From positions 10,426,001 to 10,490,000 of the forward strand of contig NC_063993.1 of assembly GCF_932276165.1 (NCBI RefSeq): DNA of 64,000 bases. The letters are read 5' to 3'. Below the pieces are notes generated by a model, which saw nothing but the letters and a program-made list of their open reading frames with translations, had not been told where the DNA came from and made no database searches. The stretch is from Plutella xylostella. Taxonomy: Eukaryota > Arthropoda > Insecta > Lepidoptera > Plutellidae. This document shows, in pieces, positions 23,701-33,077 of this stretch (the first letter of the stretch is position 1; the number at the start of each line of letters is the position of its first letter). A program made the translations under genes and the position numbers.

Positions 23701-26700
23701 GTTTAAAGGTGGTGGGGGCAGGAATATTGATGCATCATTCTGGAATTGAAATGTTTTTTATTATAATTAGTTCACCAACAGATGAGTTGTTGATTGCAGA
23801 CTACAAACAGGTAACAGAGTATGGGAGGGCAGACAGGTAGCAAGTGGCTGAGGACAAATTATACCTTGTTTCACGGGGAAAGACATCTGACAAAACCCTT
23901 ATTACATTCGAATAAGGGTAGTTTTTGTTTGTATCAGATGTCTTTCCCCATGAAACAAGGTATAGTGAGAATGTTGTGGTGTGCAAGAGACCATATTTGC
24001 ACCTTCAGATCCTCAAAATTCCACACAAGTTGAGTTACAGTCATAGAAAGGTATGTTTACATCTAGTACACAATGAGCAAGATATAACATACTGTTTTTG
24101 TCTTTCTATGGCTAACCCAATTAAATGAAATTATGAGTGTTATTTACAGCAGTATACCAATACAGGCTGATGATGATAAGAGGGAATTATATCACTTTCA
24201 TATTTAATTACTTATCTTGATAAATTCTATACTACACTGTTATTAGTAATCTTACGGAATTCTGACAGTTATCAATTTTAGACAAATCAGAGATCACAAA
24301 CCTTTTTGGGCTGGGCACTTTTTCAATACGAGTCTGGACATCTGAGACTATAATATATTTTTTTTAGTCCCTGTATCCATTTTATTAAGTGCGGCGCTCC
24401 AAATTAAAAGGCGATTTACCTACATACATAATATATTATTTATTAAGATAACATTAGGAGAAACAAGATTATACATAGGTATAGACGAACATAAATTTGA
24501 GCAAACGAAACTTAGGTGTTTAAAGATTGTGCCTAAAGAGTTTTAGACGAAACGAGCCTTATGTAACATAAGTCTTGGCAAAGTGATGGTTCGACCAAAA
24601 AAGTTTAGACCATACGAGTTATGCGAAATGAGTTTTGGTCAATAAATATTATTATTATTATTATTATTAAACATTTATTTTCAGATATAACATCCATAGT
24701 GAATTAGTAAAACATGTCGAAAATTGTTAGTCAAAATATAAATATAATAGGTAGGTACATGAAAAAATTAAATTAAATTAGATCCGAAATAATAAATAAA
24801 TATACTTAAATGTCATTTTAAATGTAAATTAAATTGGATTGAATAAAGTGAAATAATAAATTGAATTAATAAATTGAATCATTAAATTGAATTAATAAAT
24901 TAAATTAATAAATTGAATTAATAAATTGAATTAATAAATAGAATTAATAAATTAATATATTCATTTCTTATTTCGGTTAATGTGTACACCTACGCAATGC
25001 CTCACAATTGGACTATCCATCCTATCCGCCAACACACTGAGGATAGCATTCGAGCTGCTCCGCGTACGCGATAGCCAGATGAGCGGAACCCGCCTCCAGC
25101 ATCTCCATACTGCCTTCCTAAGCTTGGACCATTTCCCACCACGCTGGTCCACTGCGGTGTTGGTGGGTTCACATATGATCACAGACGTTTTCCTTCTCCG
25201 TAAGAGCGATGGTATACATTGTACTTAAATTCAAAGAACTCATTGTTACCTACATGTCAGCGCCGAGATTCGAACCCGCATCTCTTGCTTGAGAAGCGGG
25301 CGCTTACCCGACTGAGCCAGTTGGACTCGCGCAGTGAGTGTTCCGTACAAGTAGGTATACTTAATTACCTGAGGTAGTTTTCCTTTTAATTTCATCATAA
25401 TTATGTACGGTGGCCTGCGCCTAAAAGTATACAGGCGGAGTTTTTAAAATAGCGATCTCAAGCTCACATGCTGCTCAAGCACATCCACATAAACACCACT
25501 GCTACACACATCACACACAACACGTCCCCGGATTTATAACAGATGTAGCTGGACCCCATCAGCAGGGATCGCTATTTTAAAAACTCCGCCTGTATACTTT
25601 TAGGCGCAGGCCACCGTACATCTATACGAAATATCAGCTTGATATCTTTACCCGTTTCCGAGAAAAAAGGTGGTGACAACAAAGTGTGATCGGGTTCCTT
25701 TTTTTCCTTTTGAGGTACGGAACCCTCAAAAAGAATAGTGACAATCGGATCAATCGTTTCGGAGATATGCGTGGACAAACATACATACCAACAAGCATAT
25801 AAACGTACATAGGTACATAAACATTTATAAAATTTTGAATATTTGTTTATTAGCCCTAATACTCGTATATTGTCATATGTCAATATGGTGCAGTTCCAAT
25901 AATCTTACATACATACCGAACATATTATATGTACTTACCGAATAGACAATCTTTTTTTGAAATTGATTAAAAAGGTTTATTATCCCTGAATTTAGTAGGA
26001 AGTGATGCCATGCTAAAGAATAAAATAAAGCAATTAAAATTAATTCGATACATGGGTCGTGAGTCGTGATCCTACTTCATATTATAAATGCGAAAGTTTG
26101 TAAGTGTATATGTGTATATATGTATGTATGTATGTGTGTATGTTTGTTATTTCTTCACGTCAAAACGGCTGAACCGATTTTAATGAAATTTGGAATGAAG
26201 TTAGCTGACACCCTGGATTAACACATGTGTTACTTTTTATCGCGGAATTGCCACGGGAAAACTTATTAAGGCGAAGCGAAGCTCGCGGGAACAGCTATTA
26301 TATTGAAATATTTGTTATTTTTGTATTAGTTTACTTGAGCAAGTAAATATTTAGATTTATCTTTTTGTATAAAAATATTAAGAAAAAATTATTGCCCAGA
26401 AATGGATCGCAATTTTTCATTTTTTCGGTAAAGAACTTTTTTAGTAGCATCACTTATAAAATGTCAGAATTCTTTCCAATTAAAAATCAGAGTTTACTAA
26501 TATTATAAATGCGAAAGTATGTGTGTACGTTTATTACTTCTTCACATCAAAACCTAAACCTGTATTAATTAAATTTGGTATGGAGTAAGCTGACACCCAA
26601 GATTAACACATAGGCTACTTTTTATCCCAGAATTCCCATGGGAAAACTTTTTAATGCAAAGCAATGCTTGCGGGAACTGCTAGTACTTACATAAATATTG

Positions 26701-27408
26701 TACTCAGTGTTCTCCAGCACCCCAGCAGTCACTGGCCATGAGATGCATGTCACCCCATGACTTTTCTGGTCTTCGAACTCCTCGGAGGATGAGGAGCCAA
26801 GGTGGAACATGTGAATGATATCCTTGTCTTCTATATCTACAATGTAGACACTTCCTGAGCTGTAACCAATAGCTAGGGCCTGCAAGAGGAAAGGTAAAAT
26901 ATTGTTAGATGTGTAAAAAATATTCCATTTCAGGTGTTTGATGGAGCTGTTTCAAGGACTACAGTAATTTTAAATAATTATATACTTACACTTGAAATTT
27001 TTGCTATTTTAGGGATACTTACTTAAAAAATAGTGTTGTATATAATCTGTAAACTTTTATTCTTAAAGTATATCACACTCTGCTCCCTGTAAATAAATAA
27101 ATAAGATGTACCTTTCCGTCAGGCCTCCAAGCCATTGCCTGAACTAAATCATCATTTTCTTTTGGGGGTGTGAAGCTCCACACCTTCTGCCAATGAAGCC
27201 TATGTACCTGAACTTCGCCTGAAATAGTAAGAAAAGTTAAATAATAAGTGGCTCGCATAAATACTACCGGCTAAAAAAAAACATTAGCAGACCAAGTACC
27301 TTTTAAATTGCTGAGTGCAATTAAATCCAACCTGTGATTCCACAGCATAAGGCCGACTTGATTAGCCACATGCTTTTCTTCTATTTGTTTCATACCACAG
27401 TGATACAT
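20713..27408 (-). CDS. ANAPC4: anaphase-promoting complex subunit 4
   Basis: APC4 is a platform subunit of the APC/C ubiquitin ligase that drives mitotic exit. Six exons join in phase: 27300-27408, 27112-27218, 26691-26879, 23205-23739, 22301-22500 and 20713-21945, giving 790 aa (human 808). The N-terminal WD40 part is shown by LMLWNHRLDLIALSN, KVWSFTPP and AMAWRPDGK. The central helical part has IHEAWEHILLEMD, TAKGLKKFGSSVELSYSTIQK and YYLAELRG. The C-terminal part has VIDTSMRNYKAFFRWLFV and GSRKVAVVLARSGRRVRVYE, ending in an acidic tail. Two in-frame ATGs exist (27408 and 27393); the first is given. Introns 3 and 5 are large and hold SINEs, MITEs and Helitron fragments. A full-length LINE sits about 130 bp upstream of the start, head to head. 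Confidence 0.95.
22580..22903 (-). mobile_element. tRNA-derived SINE, copy 1
   Basis: On the minus strand it begins GGAGCGGTGGTAGCTCAGTC with an A box (TAGCTCAGTCGG) and an intact B box (GGTTCGAATCC) about 35 bases on, then a tRNA-unrelated body and a tail of AGAAT repeats. An 11-bp target duplication AAATTTACATT flanks it (22569-22579 and 22904-22914). It lies in ANAPC4 intron 4. It is not a functional tRNA gene. Confidence 0.92.
23860..23966. mobile_element. hairpin MITE in ANAPC4 intron 3
   Basis: ATACCTTGTTTCACGGGGAA and AAGACATCTGA are followed, after a short loop containing CCCTTATT / AATAAGGG, by their reverse complements, giving a stem of about 45 bp. No coding content. Confidence 0.8.
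24424..24650. repeat. 15-16 bp quasi-periodic array, family P copy 1
   Basis: From 24480 on the sequence breaks into about eleven units of 15 or 16 bases close to TTAGNCNAAACGAGT, for example TTGAGCAAACGAAAC, TTAGACGAAACGAGCC, TTAGACCATACGAGT. A near-identical copy is at 51188-51418, sharing also about 55 bp of non-periodic leader. It is inside ANAPC4 intron 3 and followed by a short ATT repeat. Confidence 0.85.
24845..24962. repeat. 13-bp tandem repeat, TTAATAAATTGAA unit
   Basis: About eight tandem copies of a 13-base AT-rich unit with single-base variants, seen directly. Confidence 0.9.
24985..25326 (-). mobile_element. tRNA-derived SINE, diverged copy 2
   Basis: It shares the body of copies at 22580 and 41590 (GGACCATTTCCCACCACGCT, GTAAGAGCGATGGTATAC on the plus strand). 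On the minus strand it has a B box GGGTTCGAATCTCGG and an A box region CTGGCTCAGTCGGGTAAGCG. The part distal to the tRNA head differs from the other copies, so it is a chimeric or older subfamily. Confidence 0.8.
25404..25621. mobile_element. MITE with long terminal inverted repeats, copy 1
   Basis: The ends TACGGTGGCCTGCGCC and TAAAAGTATACAGGCGGAG plus GTTTTTAAAATAGCGAT form a near-perfect inverted repeat of about 50 bp around a 110-bp loop with CACACAACACGTCC. Copies at 53209-53423 (complete) and 55561-55691 (broken). The loop gives no reading frame. Confidence 0.92.
26074..26297 (+). mobile_element. Lep1-like Helitron fragment
   Basis: Runs from TATTATAAATGCGAAAG through TTCTTCACGTCAAAACGGC and CACGGGAAAACTTATTAAGG to GCTCGCGGGAACAGCTAT. 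This is the widespread lepidopteran Lep1-type repeat, believed to be a non-autonomous Helitron. The end is CTAT rather than CTAG. Intron 3 of ANAPC4. Confidence 0.8.
26495..26683 (+). mobile_element. Lep1-like Helitron abutting the ANAPC4 exon 3 donor
   Basis: From TACTAATATTATAAATGCG to TGCGGGAACTGCTAG. The terminal CTAG is followed by T, as expected for a Helitron inserted between A and T. It lies directly next to the splice donor: on the minus strand, exon 3 ends at 26691, then GTAAGT (26690-26685), one base, and the element. Confidence 0.8.
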
Positions 27409-27490
27409 TTCTATTTATTTTCAACAGGGAGTTTTTTCAGTTTTTCAACAATATGAATATGAGTAAATGGAGATTTGAATTTGAAAACAA

Positions 27491-27515
27491 GACAGACAGT
27501 GACGTCAAATTGACA
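27491..27515 (-). promoter_or_regulatory. TGACA-type cluster upstream of ANAPC4
   Basis: On the plus strand GACAGACAGTGACGTCAA then ATTGACA, 83-107 bp upstream of the start codon. Same motif class as upstream of ALG8, TMEM60 and UQCRQ. Function inferred. Confidence 0.35.
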
Positions 27516-27724
27516 AGTAAATAATTTCTACAGATTAGTTTGATTTTCATTCCGTTTCGAGCGTAACTAGGGTACCCACGTGGTCCTAATTATCAGCGCG
27601 ATTTCGAGCCTTTTCTGTGCCAATTTACAGTGTTAATACTTGTTTGTTGTTGTAAGTGTGGTGGTGGTTAGTGGTAAGTGTTGTGTTCGTCCGTAAACTC
27701 GTATTTTAGCTCCATTTCAATATA

Positions 27725-29113
27725 ATGGAGCACCACTCGGATCGCCCCCCAGACCCTGACCCCCCAGATGATCAACAGATGTCTTCCTCACCTGATATAC
27801 TTACGGACTCTTCCCAGGAGACGCGAAAGCGCCCTAGGGATGATGAACAAAGTTCAACACCAAAAGGTAAGCGTGTTATTGTCGACCCCGACTTAGCATC
27901 CGCAAGCATCCAAACCATATTCGCGCACCCTAGTCTCGACGCCACCAAGGTGTACGACGACTCTGACCCCGGCCCATTCATCGTACATGTCACCCAGGAA
28001 AGCTCGTCGGGAAGTACAGCTCCAGCTGCTTCATCCCCGCTTAGGGCTATCAAGTTCGGTCAATTTTTGTACAAAAATAAAATTTCCGACATCACAAGGG
28101 ATGGTGTCAAAATGACAGGCCGCAACAGGGTCACTGTAGAATTTAGGTCTGCGAAGGCAGCCAATGAATTTATCAAGCATCCTGCCCTGACTGCAAACAA
28201 ATTTAAGGCTGTAATTCCAACCTACCACATCACCCGGATGGGTGTTGCTAGGCGAGTACCAGTTGATCTCTCCATGGATGAGTTTGTGGGTTCCTTGGAC
28301 CTCCCGGCTGGCTGTGGTATTGTCCTAAAAGCCCGGAGAATTAGCCGAAAAGTAGTTAACAATGGAAATACTTCCTACGTCCCCACTCAGACCATTGTCA
28401 TCACCTTTAGAGGTCAACTTCTCCCAGAGAAAATTTTCTCCTACCGCGCAGCGGTAGAAATTGAAAGGTATACTTACCCGACAATTCAGTGCCATGCTTG
28501 CTGCAGGTTTGGCCATATGAAGGCTAGTTGCCGGTCCAAGCCTCGCTGCTACAAGTGTGCCCAGCCACACTTGGGTGAGGCTTGCGATGCCGACCCTCCC
28601 ACTTGCATCTACTGTTCCGGAAGTCATGCCTCCACTAGTGAAAATTGTCCTGAGCAAGCCAGACAGAAATCCATTAAAGTCATTATGTCGCAGGACAGCA
28701 TCTCTTTCGCTGAAGCCGATGCTCGACTTCCTAAGAGCAGAAAATCATTCGCTGAAGTTACTGCTTCACAACCTATTGACCCACCTGCAAACAAATCATA
28801 CAAAAAGACTGTATACACACAGCGTAGGCCTAGGTCTCCCCTCAGTCCTGGTTACGACAGACTTGCCCATCAGGCACTTATCTCTTCCCCATCTTCCTCA
28901 CTTCCTAATGGAAGTGCCCTCAACTCTATCACTTCTATCACCCCTAATGACAACTTATTAGACAATCTTCTTTCCTTAGTTGTTAGTCTGCTGGCTAAAT
29001 TCAGCGACACAATACCGCCCCACGTTGCCCTAAAACTCAAGGAACTTACATCCTTCACCCAGAATGGCTCTGAACCCGATCCGGGTCCTCCAGTGGAATG
29101 CTCAGAGCCTTAA
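27725..29113 (+). CDS. LINE ORF1, gag-like nucleic-acid-binding protein
   Basis: 462 aa. The N-terminal third is acidic and Ser/Pro-rich and carries a basic KRPRDDEQ...KGKR stretch. The middle (about 125-245) is the RRM-like gag region. Three CCHC-type zinc knuckles follow at about 255-315: CHACCRFGHMKASC, CYKCAQPHLGEAC and CIYCSGSHASTSENC. It would coat the retrotransposon RNA. The last 50 nt overlap the start of ORF2 in another frame. Confidence 0.95.
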   Translation: MEHHSDRPPDPDPPDDQQMSSSPDILTDSSQETRKRPRDDEQSSTPKGKRVIVDPDLASASIQTIFAHPSLDATKVYDDSDPGPFIVHVTQESSSGSTAPAASSPLRAIKFGQFLYKNKISDITRDGVKMTGRNRVTVEFRSAKAANEFIKHPALTANKFKAVIPTYHITRMGVARRVPVDLSMDEFVGSLDLPAGCGIVLKARRISRKVVNNGNTSYVPTQTIVITFRGQLLPEKIFSYRAAVEIERYTYPTIQCHACCRFGHMKASCRSKPRCYKCAQPHLGEACDADPPTCIYCSGSHASTSENCPEQARQKSIKVIMSQDSISFAEADARLPKSRKSFAEVTASQPIDPPANKSYKKTVYTQRRPRSPLSPGYDRLAHQALISSPSSSLPNGSALNSITSITPNDNLLDNLLSLVVSLLAKFSDTIPPHVALKLKELTSFTQNGSEPDPGPPVECSEP

Positions 29114-32100
29114 AAATAAATCACATGAATTACTCACTCTCATTGACGATATCAAGCCCGTTGTCGTTGCCATCTCGGAGTCATGGCTAGCGCCAGGTTC
29201 TCGTTTCCGAGTTCCGGGCTACTCGTGTCTGCGGGATGACAGGGATGACGGGTTTGCTGGGTGCGCTTTACTTGTGAAGCGTTCCCTTATCTTCTCCTCT
29301 ATCCCTACCCCCCCTCACGGACAGGAATTTAATGTTGTGGCTCTTAGGGCTTTAGACATTACTTTCGTGTCCGTGTATTTCCCTAATCCTCATCCCTCTC
29401 TGCTTCCATCTTTTTATAACATCATTTCTTCCCTCCCCCAACCTCTCCTGATCATGGGGGACTTTAACGCCCATCATACCTCATGGGGTTCTTATCACAC
29501 TGACGCTTTTGCAATCGCCCTCTTAGACATGCTTGATACCTTAGATGTTTGTATTTTAAATGACGGCTCTCCTACCCGTCGAGTCCTTCCACGTCAGAAC
29601 CCAAAAAGTGCTGTTGATCTCACTTTTTCTTCTCCTCTTCTTTCAACATCAATATTCTGGAGGGTCCTTCCAAATACTTTTGGGAGTGATCATTTTCCAA
29701 TTTCTATTACTATACCTAACAGAACTAGCGTTCCTGCTGATTCATGTGCCTTCCCAAGATACATGATAGGTAGGAATGACTGGTCCACATTCATCTCCTC
29801 TGTTGAAGATAAACTTAATCTGATCCAACCCTGTTCCAGTGACAACTTTCTTGGTAACTATGAACTATTCGAAAAAGCTCTCACATCCTCTGCTAAAAAT
29901 AAAAAATCTCGCAAGGGCCTAAGAGTCTCACCACCTTGGTGGGATTCTGACTGCACTTCGGCTATTGAAGATCGAAAAAACGCAGAGGATGTTTATCTAG
30001 CTAATATGAGCATGGAAAATTTCATAAGTTACAAAAGAATAGCCGCACGAACCAAACGGCTTCTTAAAAAGAAAAAGAAACAGGGTTGGATCAGATTTTG
30101 TGAAAATCTTTCTCCTAGGTCTCCCTCCTCTCTGGTGTGGAGATACATTCGGCGATATCGCGGTTCCCTTAATGTCGAAGATATCTTATGCAACGATCCC
30201 TCTCTATGGCTAGAAGGGTTCAGCGATAAACTGGCTCCACCTTATGTCCCACACTCTAGTGCTCTCCGTCCTCCACCAGCTCCCTTACCATCTTCAGACA
30301 GGTTGGATTCTCCATTCTCTATGGATGAACTTCAATCTGCTTTATCTGGCTTAACCGATTCTTCTCCAGGTATTGATGGCATTCCATACTCTTTCCTTTC
30401 AAAATCAAGCCTCAGGGTCAAGTGCTTCTACTTGGAGCTGATAAACTACTTTCTTGAGTATGGAGTTACTCCATGCTCTTGGAGTAAGCAAATAGTCGTT
30501 CCCATATTGAAGGCCGGAAAAGACCCCCGTGACCCTAACTCCCGACGTCCAATCGCCCTCTCCTCTGCTTTGTCGAAAATCTTGGAACACATGATTAAAT
30601 GCAGGCTGGAATGCTTAGTTGAAAATAGGGGAATCCTCGCCAAAACCCAGTTTGATTTTAGGAAAGGTATGAGCACCCTAGACAGTCTTGCAATTCTTAC
30701 TACAGATATTCACATCGCATTTAAGAGGAAAGAATACCTTGTGGGTGTCTTTCTTGACATAGCGTCTGCCTACGATAACGTCCTTCTTCCTGTGCTCAGG
30801 CAGAAAATGCGCCAGCTGAGCATTCCAGTGAAGCTTACCCGTTTGGTTTGCAGCCTATTCATGGAGAGATCTATCTACATAAAATCCCCTTCGACCTTGG
30901 ACTCCCCAAAATTTGTATGGAAAGGCCTTCCCCAGGGATCGGTCTTAAGCCCCCTTCTTTACAGTCTTTATACTTATGATCTTGATAAATCCGTTGACTG
31001 CTTTTGCGACATTCTACAGTACGCCGACGACCTGGCTCTCTACTATGCATCTCCTTCGTTAGAAGAGACAAATGTACAGCTGAACCTGGCGCTTAGGTAC
31101 CTCACGGATTGGCTGGATGGTCATGGGTTATCTCTCTCCCCCCCAAAATGCACAGCAGTTGTATTCACCAGAAAACGCCACATCCCTGATGTCGATCTCG
31201 TTGTTGGAGAAGATACAATTGCTGTAGCCAACAAAGTGAAATTTTTAGGCGTTATTTTAGATTCACGATTATCGGGAACCCATCACATGAATTATGTGGC
31301 TCAGAAGTGCGAGAGGGGCGTCAACGTCCTTAGATCTCTGTCGGGCGTATGGTGGGGGTCTCATCCCTACTCACAGAAACTCTTGTACAATGCTATTGTT
31401 CGAAGCCATTTCGATTATGCTTCCTTTGTACTGGACCCCTGTAACAAGGCTGCATTGGAAAAACTCGACAAAATACAGTACAAGTGTCTTCGTATTATAT
31501 CGGGTGCGATGAGATCTTCTCCCACCAATGCCCTGCAGGTGGAGTGCGTTGATCCCCCTCTTTCACTCCGGAGGCAGTATTTGTGTGATCGTTTCTTCTT
31601 CAAAATTTGGCAATCCGACTCTCACCCCTTATTGGCCAAGCTTGATACCCTTAGGCGGTTATGTAACTCCCAAGAAAACCATGGTCTTTCTTTCCTCCTT
31701 AAAACATTCATTTTTTGCACTAACCTCCCTCATCCCACTGTGAAATTTAAAACTAACCCCCTTTTCGAAGTCCCCTATGACACCCTAGTTTTTCAACCCA
31801 ACATAGCCCTGGATTTGGGCATCAGAAAGGACTCCCCTGGGGCTGATAGAGCCCTAAATGAGAAACTCAATACTGAGTGGCCGGACTGGCTCCCCATCTA
31901 CACCGATGCCTCTAAATTATCTGAAGATGGCAACGTGGGTTTGGCTGTATGGCTGCCCAGATACAGGGTTGTGTTGAGTTTCAAGTGTCCTCCTGAAACC
32001 TCGGTCTTCACGGGCGAGGCAACAGCTATCTTAGAAGCTCTTCTCTACACTGAGTCCCACAAATTAAATAAAACTATCATTTTATCAGATTCGGCCAGCT

Positions 32101-32756
32101 GTTTACAAGCTATCATCGCTTATCCATTTAAATCTAAATCAAAATTTCCAATAATTCTCAAAATTAGAGAAACTCTTCATCGCTGTGTGACTCAGGGTAT
32201 TGAGGTAGCTATTGCCTGGATTCCCGGACACAGTGGCATCATTGGTAATGAGTGTGCAGATTCCTTCGCTAAGGAAGCCGTTGGCTTGGGCCTGGATACT
32301 CATTACCAAAACTTCGCTCATGACCTTGCCTCGCTCGCAGGTCCGAGGCTAGATAGATCCTGGAAAGTGTCCTGGGACACTTCCAGGAATCTCAAAGGTA
32401 AGTTTTACTCCGACATTCAACCCCATATCCCCAAAAGGCCATGGTTTTTTAAAGCAAGATTTCTTGATAAACCTGCTACCTCCACTATTTGCAGGCTCCG
32501 TCTGGGTCATGCGTGCACCCCTGTGCACCTGGCTAGGATTCGGGTGCGTGATAGTTCTGTATGTGACTGCGGTACCAGCGAAGGATCTGTTGATCATCTT
32601 TTCTTTGAGTGTCCCAATCTTCAAACCTCCCTCCACGATTTCCTCCCCCCGTCCATTCCTAAACCTGTAAATATTAATTATCTACTAACACTTGTACATA
32701 CTCCAGTTGCTAACATTCTGTACAGATTTCTCAAGACTAATAATATTAAACTGTAA
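29064..32756 (+). CDS. LINE ORF2: APE endonuclease, reverse transcriptase, RNase H
   Basis: 1230 aa with no stop or frameshift. Residues 1-225: APE-type endonuclease (LQWNAQSL, AISESWL, IMGDFNAHHTSWG, FGSDHFPI). Residues about 460-740: reverse transcriptase (IVVPILKAGKDP, RPIALSS, QFDFRKGMST, GVFLDIASAYDNV, GLPQGSVLSPLL and the catalytic LQYADDLAL). Residues about 945-1075: RNase H with the acidic residues of YTDAS, TGEATAI, LSDSAS and GNECAD. A C-terminal zinc motif CDCGTSEGSVDHLFFEC follows. The normally glycine position of the QFGFRKG motif is aspartate here. ORF2 begins inside ORF1, so translation needs reinitiation or a similar mechanism. Confidence 0.95.
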   Translation: MALNPIRVLQWNAQSLKNKSHELLTLIDDIKPVVVAISESWLAPGSRFRVPGYSCLRDDRDDGFAGCALLVKRSLIFSSIPTPPHGQEFNVVALRALDITFVSVYFPNPHPSLLPSFYNIISSLPQPLLIMGDFNAHHTSWGSYHTDAFAIALLDMLDTLDVCILNDGSPTRRVLPRQNPKSAVDLTFSSPLLSTSIFWRVLPNTFGSDHFPISITIPNRTSVPADSCAFPRYMIGRNDWSTFISSVEDKLNLIQPCSSDNFLGNYELFEKALTSSAKNKKSRKGLRVSPPWWDSDCTSAIEDRKNAEDVYLANMSMENFISYKRIAARTKRLLKKKKKQGWIRFCENLSPRSPSSLVWRYIRRYRGSLNVEDILCNDPSLWLEGFSDKLAPPYVPHSSALRPPPAPLPSSDRLDSPFSMDELQSALSGLTDSSPGIDGIPYSFLSKSSLRVKCFYLELINYFLEYGVTPCSWSKQIVVPILKAGKDPRDPNSRRPIALSSALSKILEHMIKCRLECLVENRGILAKTQFDFRKGMSTLDSLAILTTDIHIAFKRKEYLVGVFLDIASAYDNVLLPVLRQKMRQLSIPVKLTRLVCSLFMERSIYIKSPSTLDSPKFVWKGLPQGSVLSPLLYSLYTYDLDKSVDCFCDILQYADDLALYYASPSLEETNVQLNLALRYLTDWLDGHGLSLSPPKCTAVVFTRKRHIPDVDLVVGEDTIAVANKVKFLGVILDSRLSGTHHMNYVAQKCERGVNVLRSLSGVWWGSHPYSQKLLYNAIVRSHFDYASFVLDPCNKAALEKLDKIQYKCLRIISGAMRSSPTNALQVECVDPPLSLRRQYLCDRFFFKIWQSDSHPLLAKLDTLRRLCNSQENHGLSFLLKTFIFCTNLPHPTVKFKTNPLFEVPYDTLVFQPNIALDLGIRKDSPGADRALNEKLNTEWPDWLPIYTDASKLSEDGNVGLAVWLPRYRVVLSFKCPPETSVFTGEATAILEALLYTESHKLNKTIILSDSASCLQAIIAYPFKSKSKFPIILKIRETLHRCVTQGIEVAIAWIPGHSGIIGNECADSFAKEAVGLGLDTHYQNFAHDLASLAGPRLDRSWKVSWDTSRNLKGKFYSDIQPHIPKRPWFFKARFLDKPATSTICRLRLGHACTPVHLARIRVRDSSVCDCGTSEGSVDHLFFECPNLQTSLHDFLPPSIPKPVNINYLLTLVHTPVANILYRFLKTNNIKL

Positions 32757-33077
32757 ATTTGTATATTGTCATTATATATACTAAAACTATACTAACCCCT
32801 ATTTGTGATGTCCTGTATATAATTATATTGTGTTTGTCTGTTTGTTCCAGGTATTAACCCTGTAAATATATCTAAATTACCGTAAAGACAGTTATAATAT
32901 ACATGTGTGTTCCTTATTACAATTGAATTTGGCGGAATTTGCTGTGTCAGTCACACACGGCATAGTGCCACAACCAAAGATTGATTGATTGATAGTTTGA
33001 TTTTGGCACTGTAAAATAACATTATTATATCTCAGAATAATAACTATCATGTTAAAGAGTACCATTCGATAGCAAGA

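Larger units (their letters stand above)
27548..32993 (+). mobile_element. full-length I-group non-LTR retrotransposon
   Basis: The 5446-bp element starts CATTCCGTTTCGAGCG, has a 177-bp 5' UTR, two overlapping ORFs and a GATT-repeat tail. It is flanked by the 11-bp duplication AGTTTGATTTT (27537-27547 and 32994-33004). A CATTC-type start is common for LINEs with internal promoters. Both ORFs are open, the duplication is perfect, so the insertion is recent. RNase H after the reverse transcriptase puts it in the I/LOA/Nimb group rather than Jockey or CR1. Confidence 0.95.

Noticed and set aside
24845..24962. CRISPR-like array
   Set aside because: Direct repeats are contiguous 13-base AT units with no spacers, in an animal genome; a simple tandem repeat.
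28557..28961. 134-codon frame inside LINE ORF1
   Set aside because: Out of frame with the zinc-knuckle ORF1, which is clearly the coding frame.
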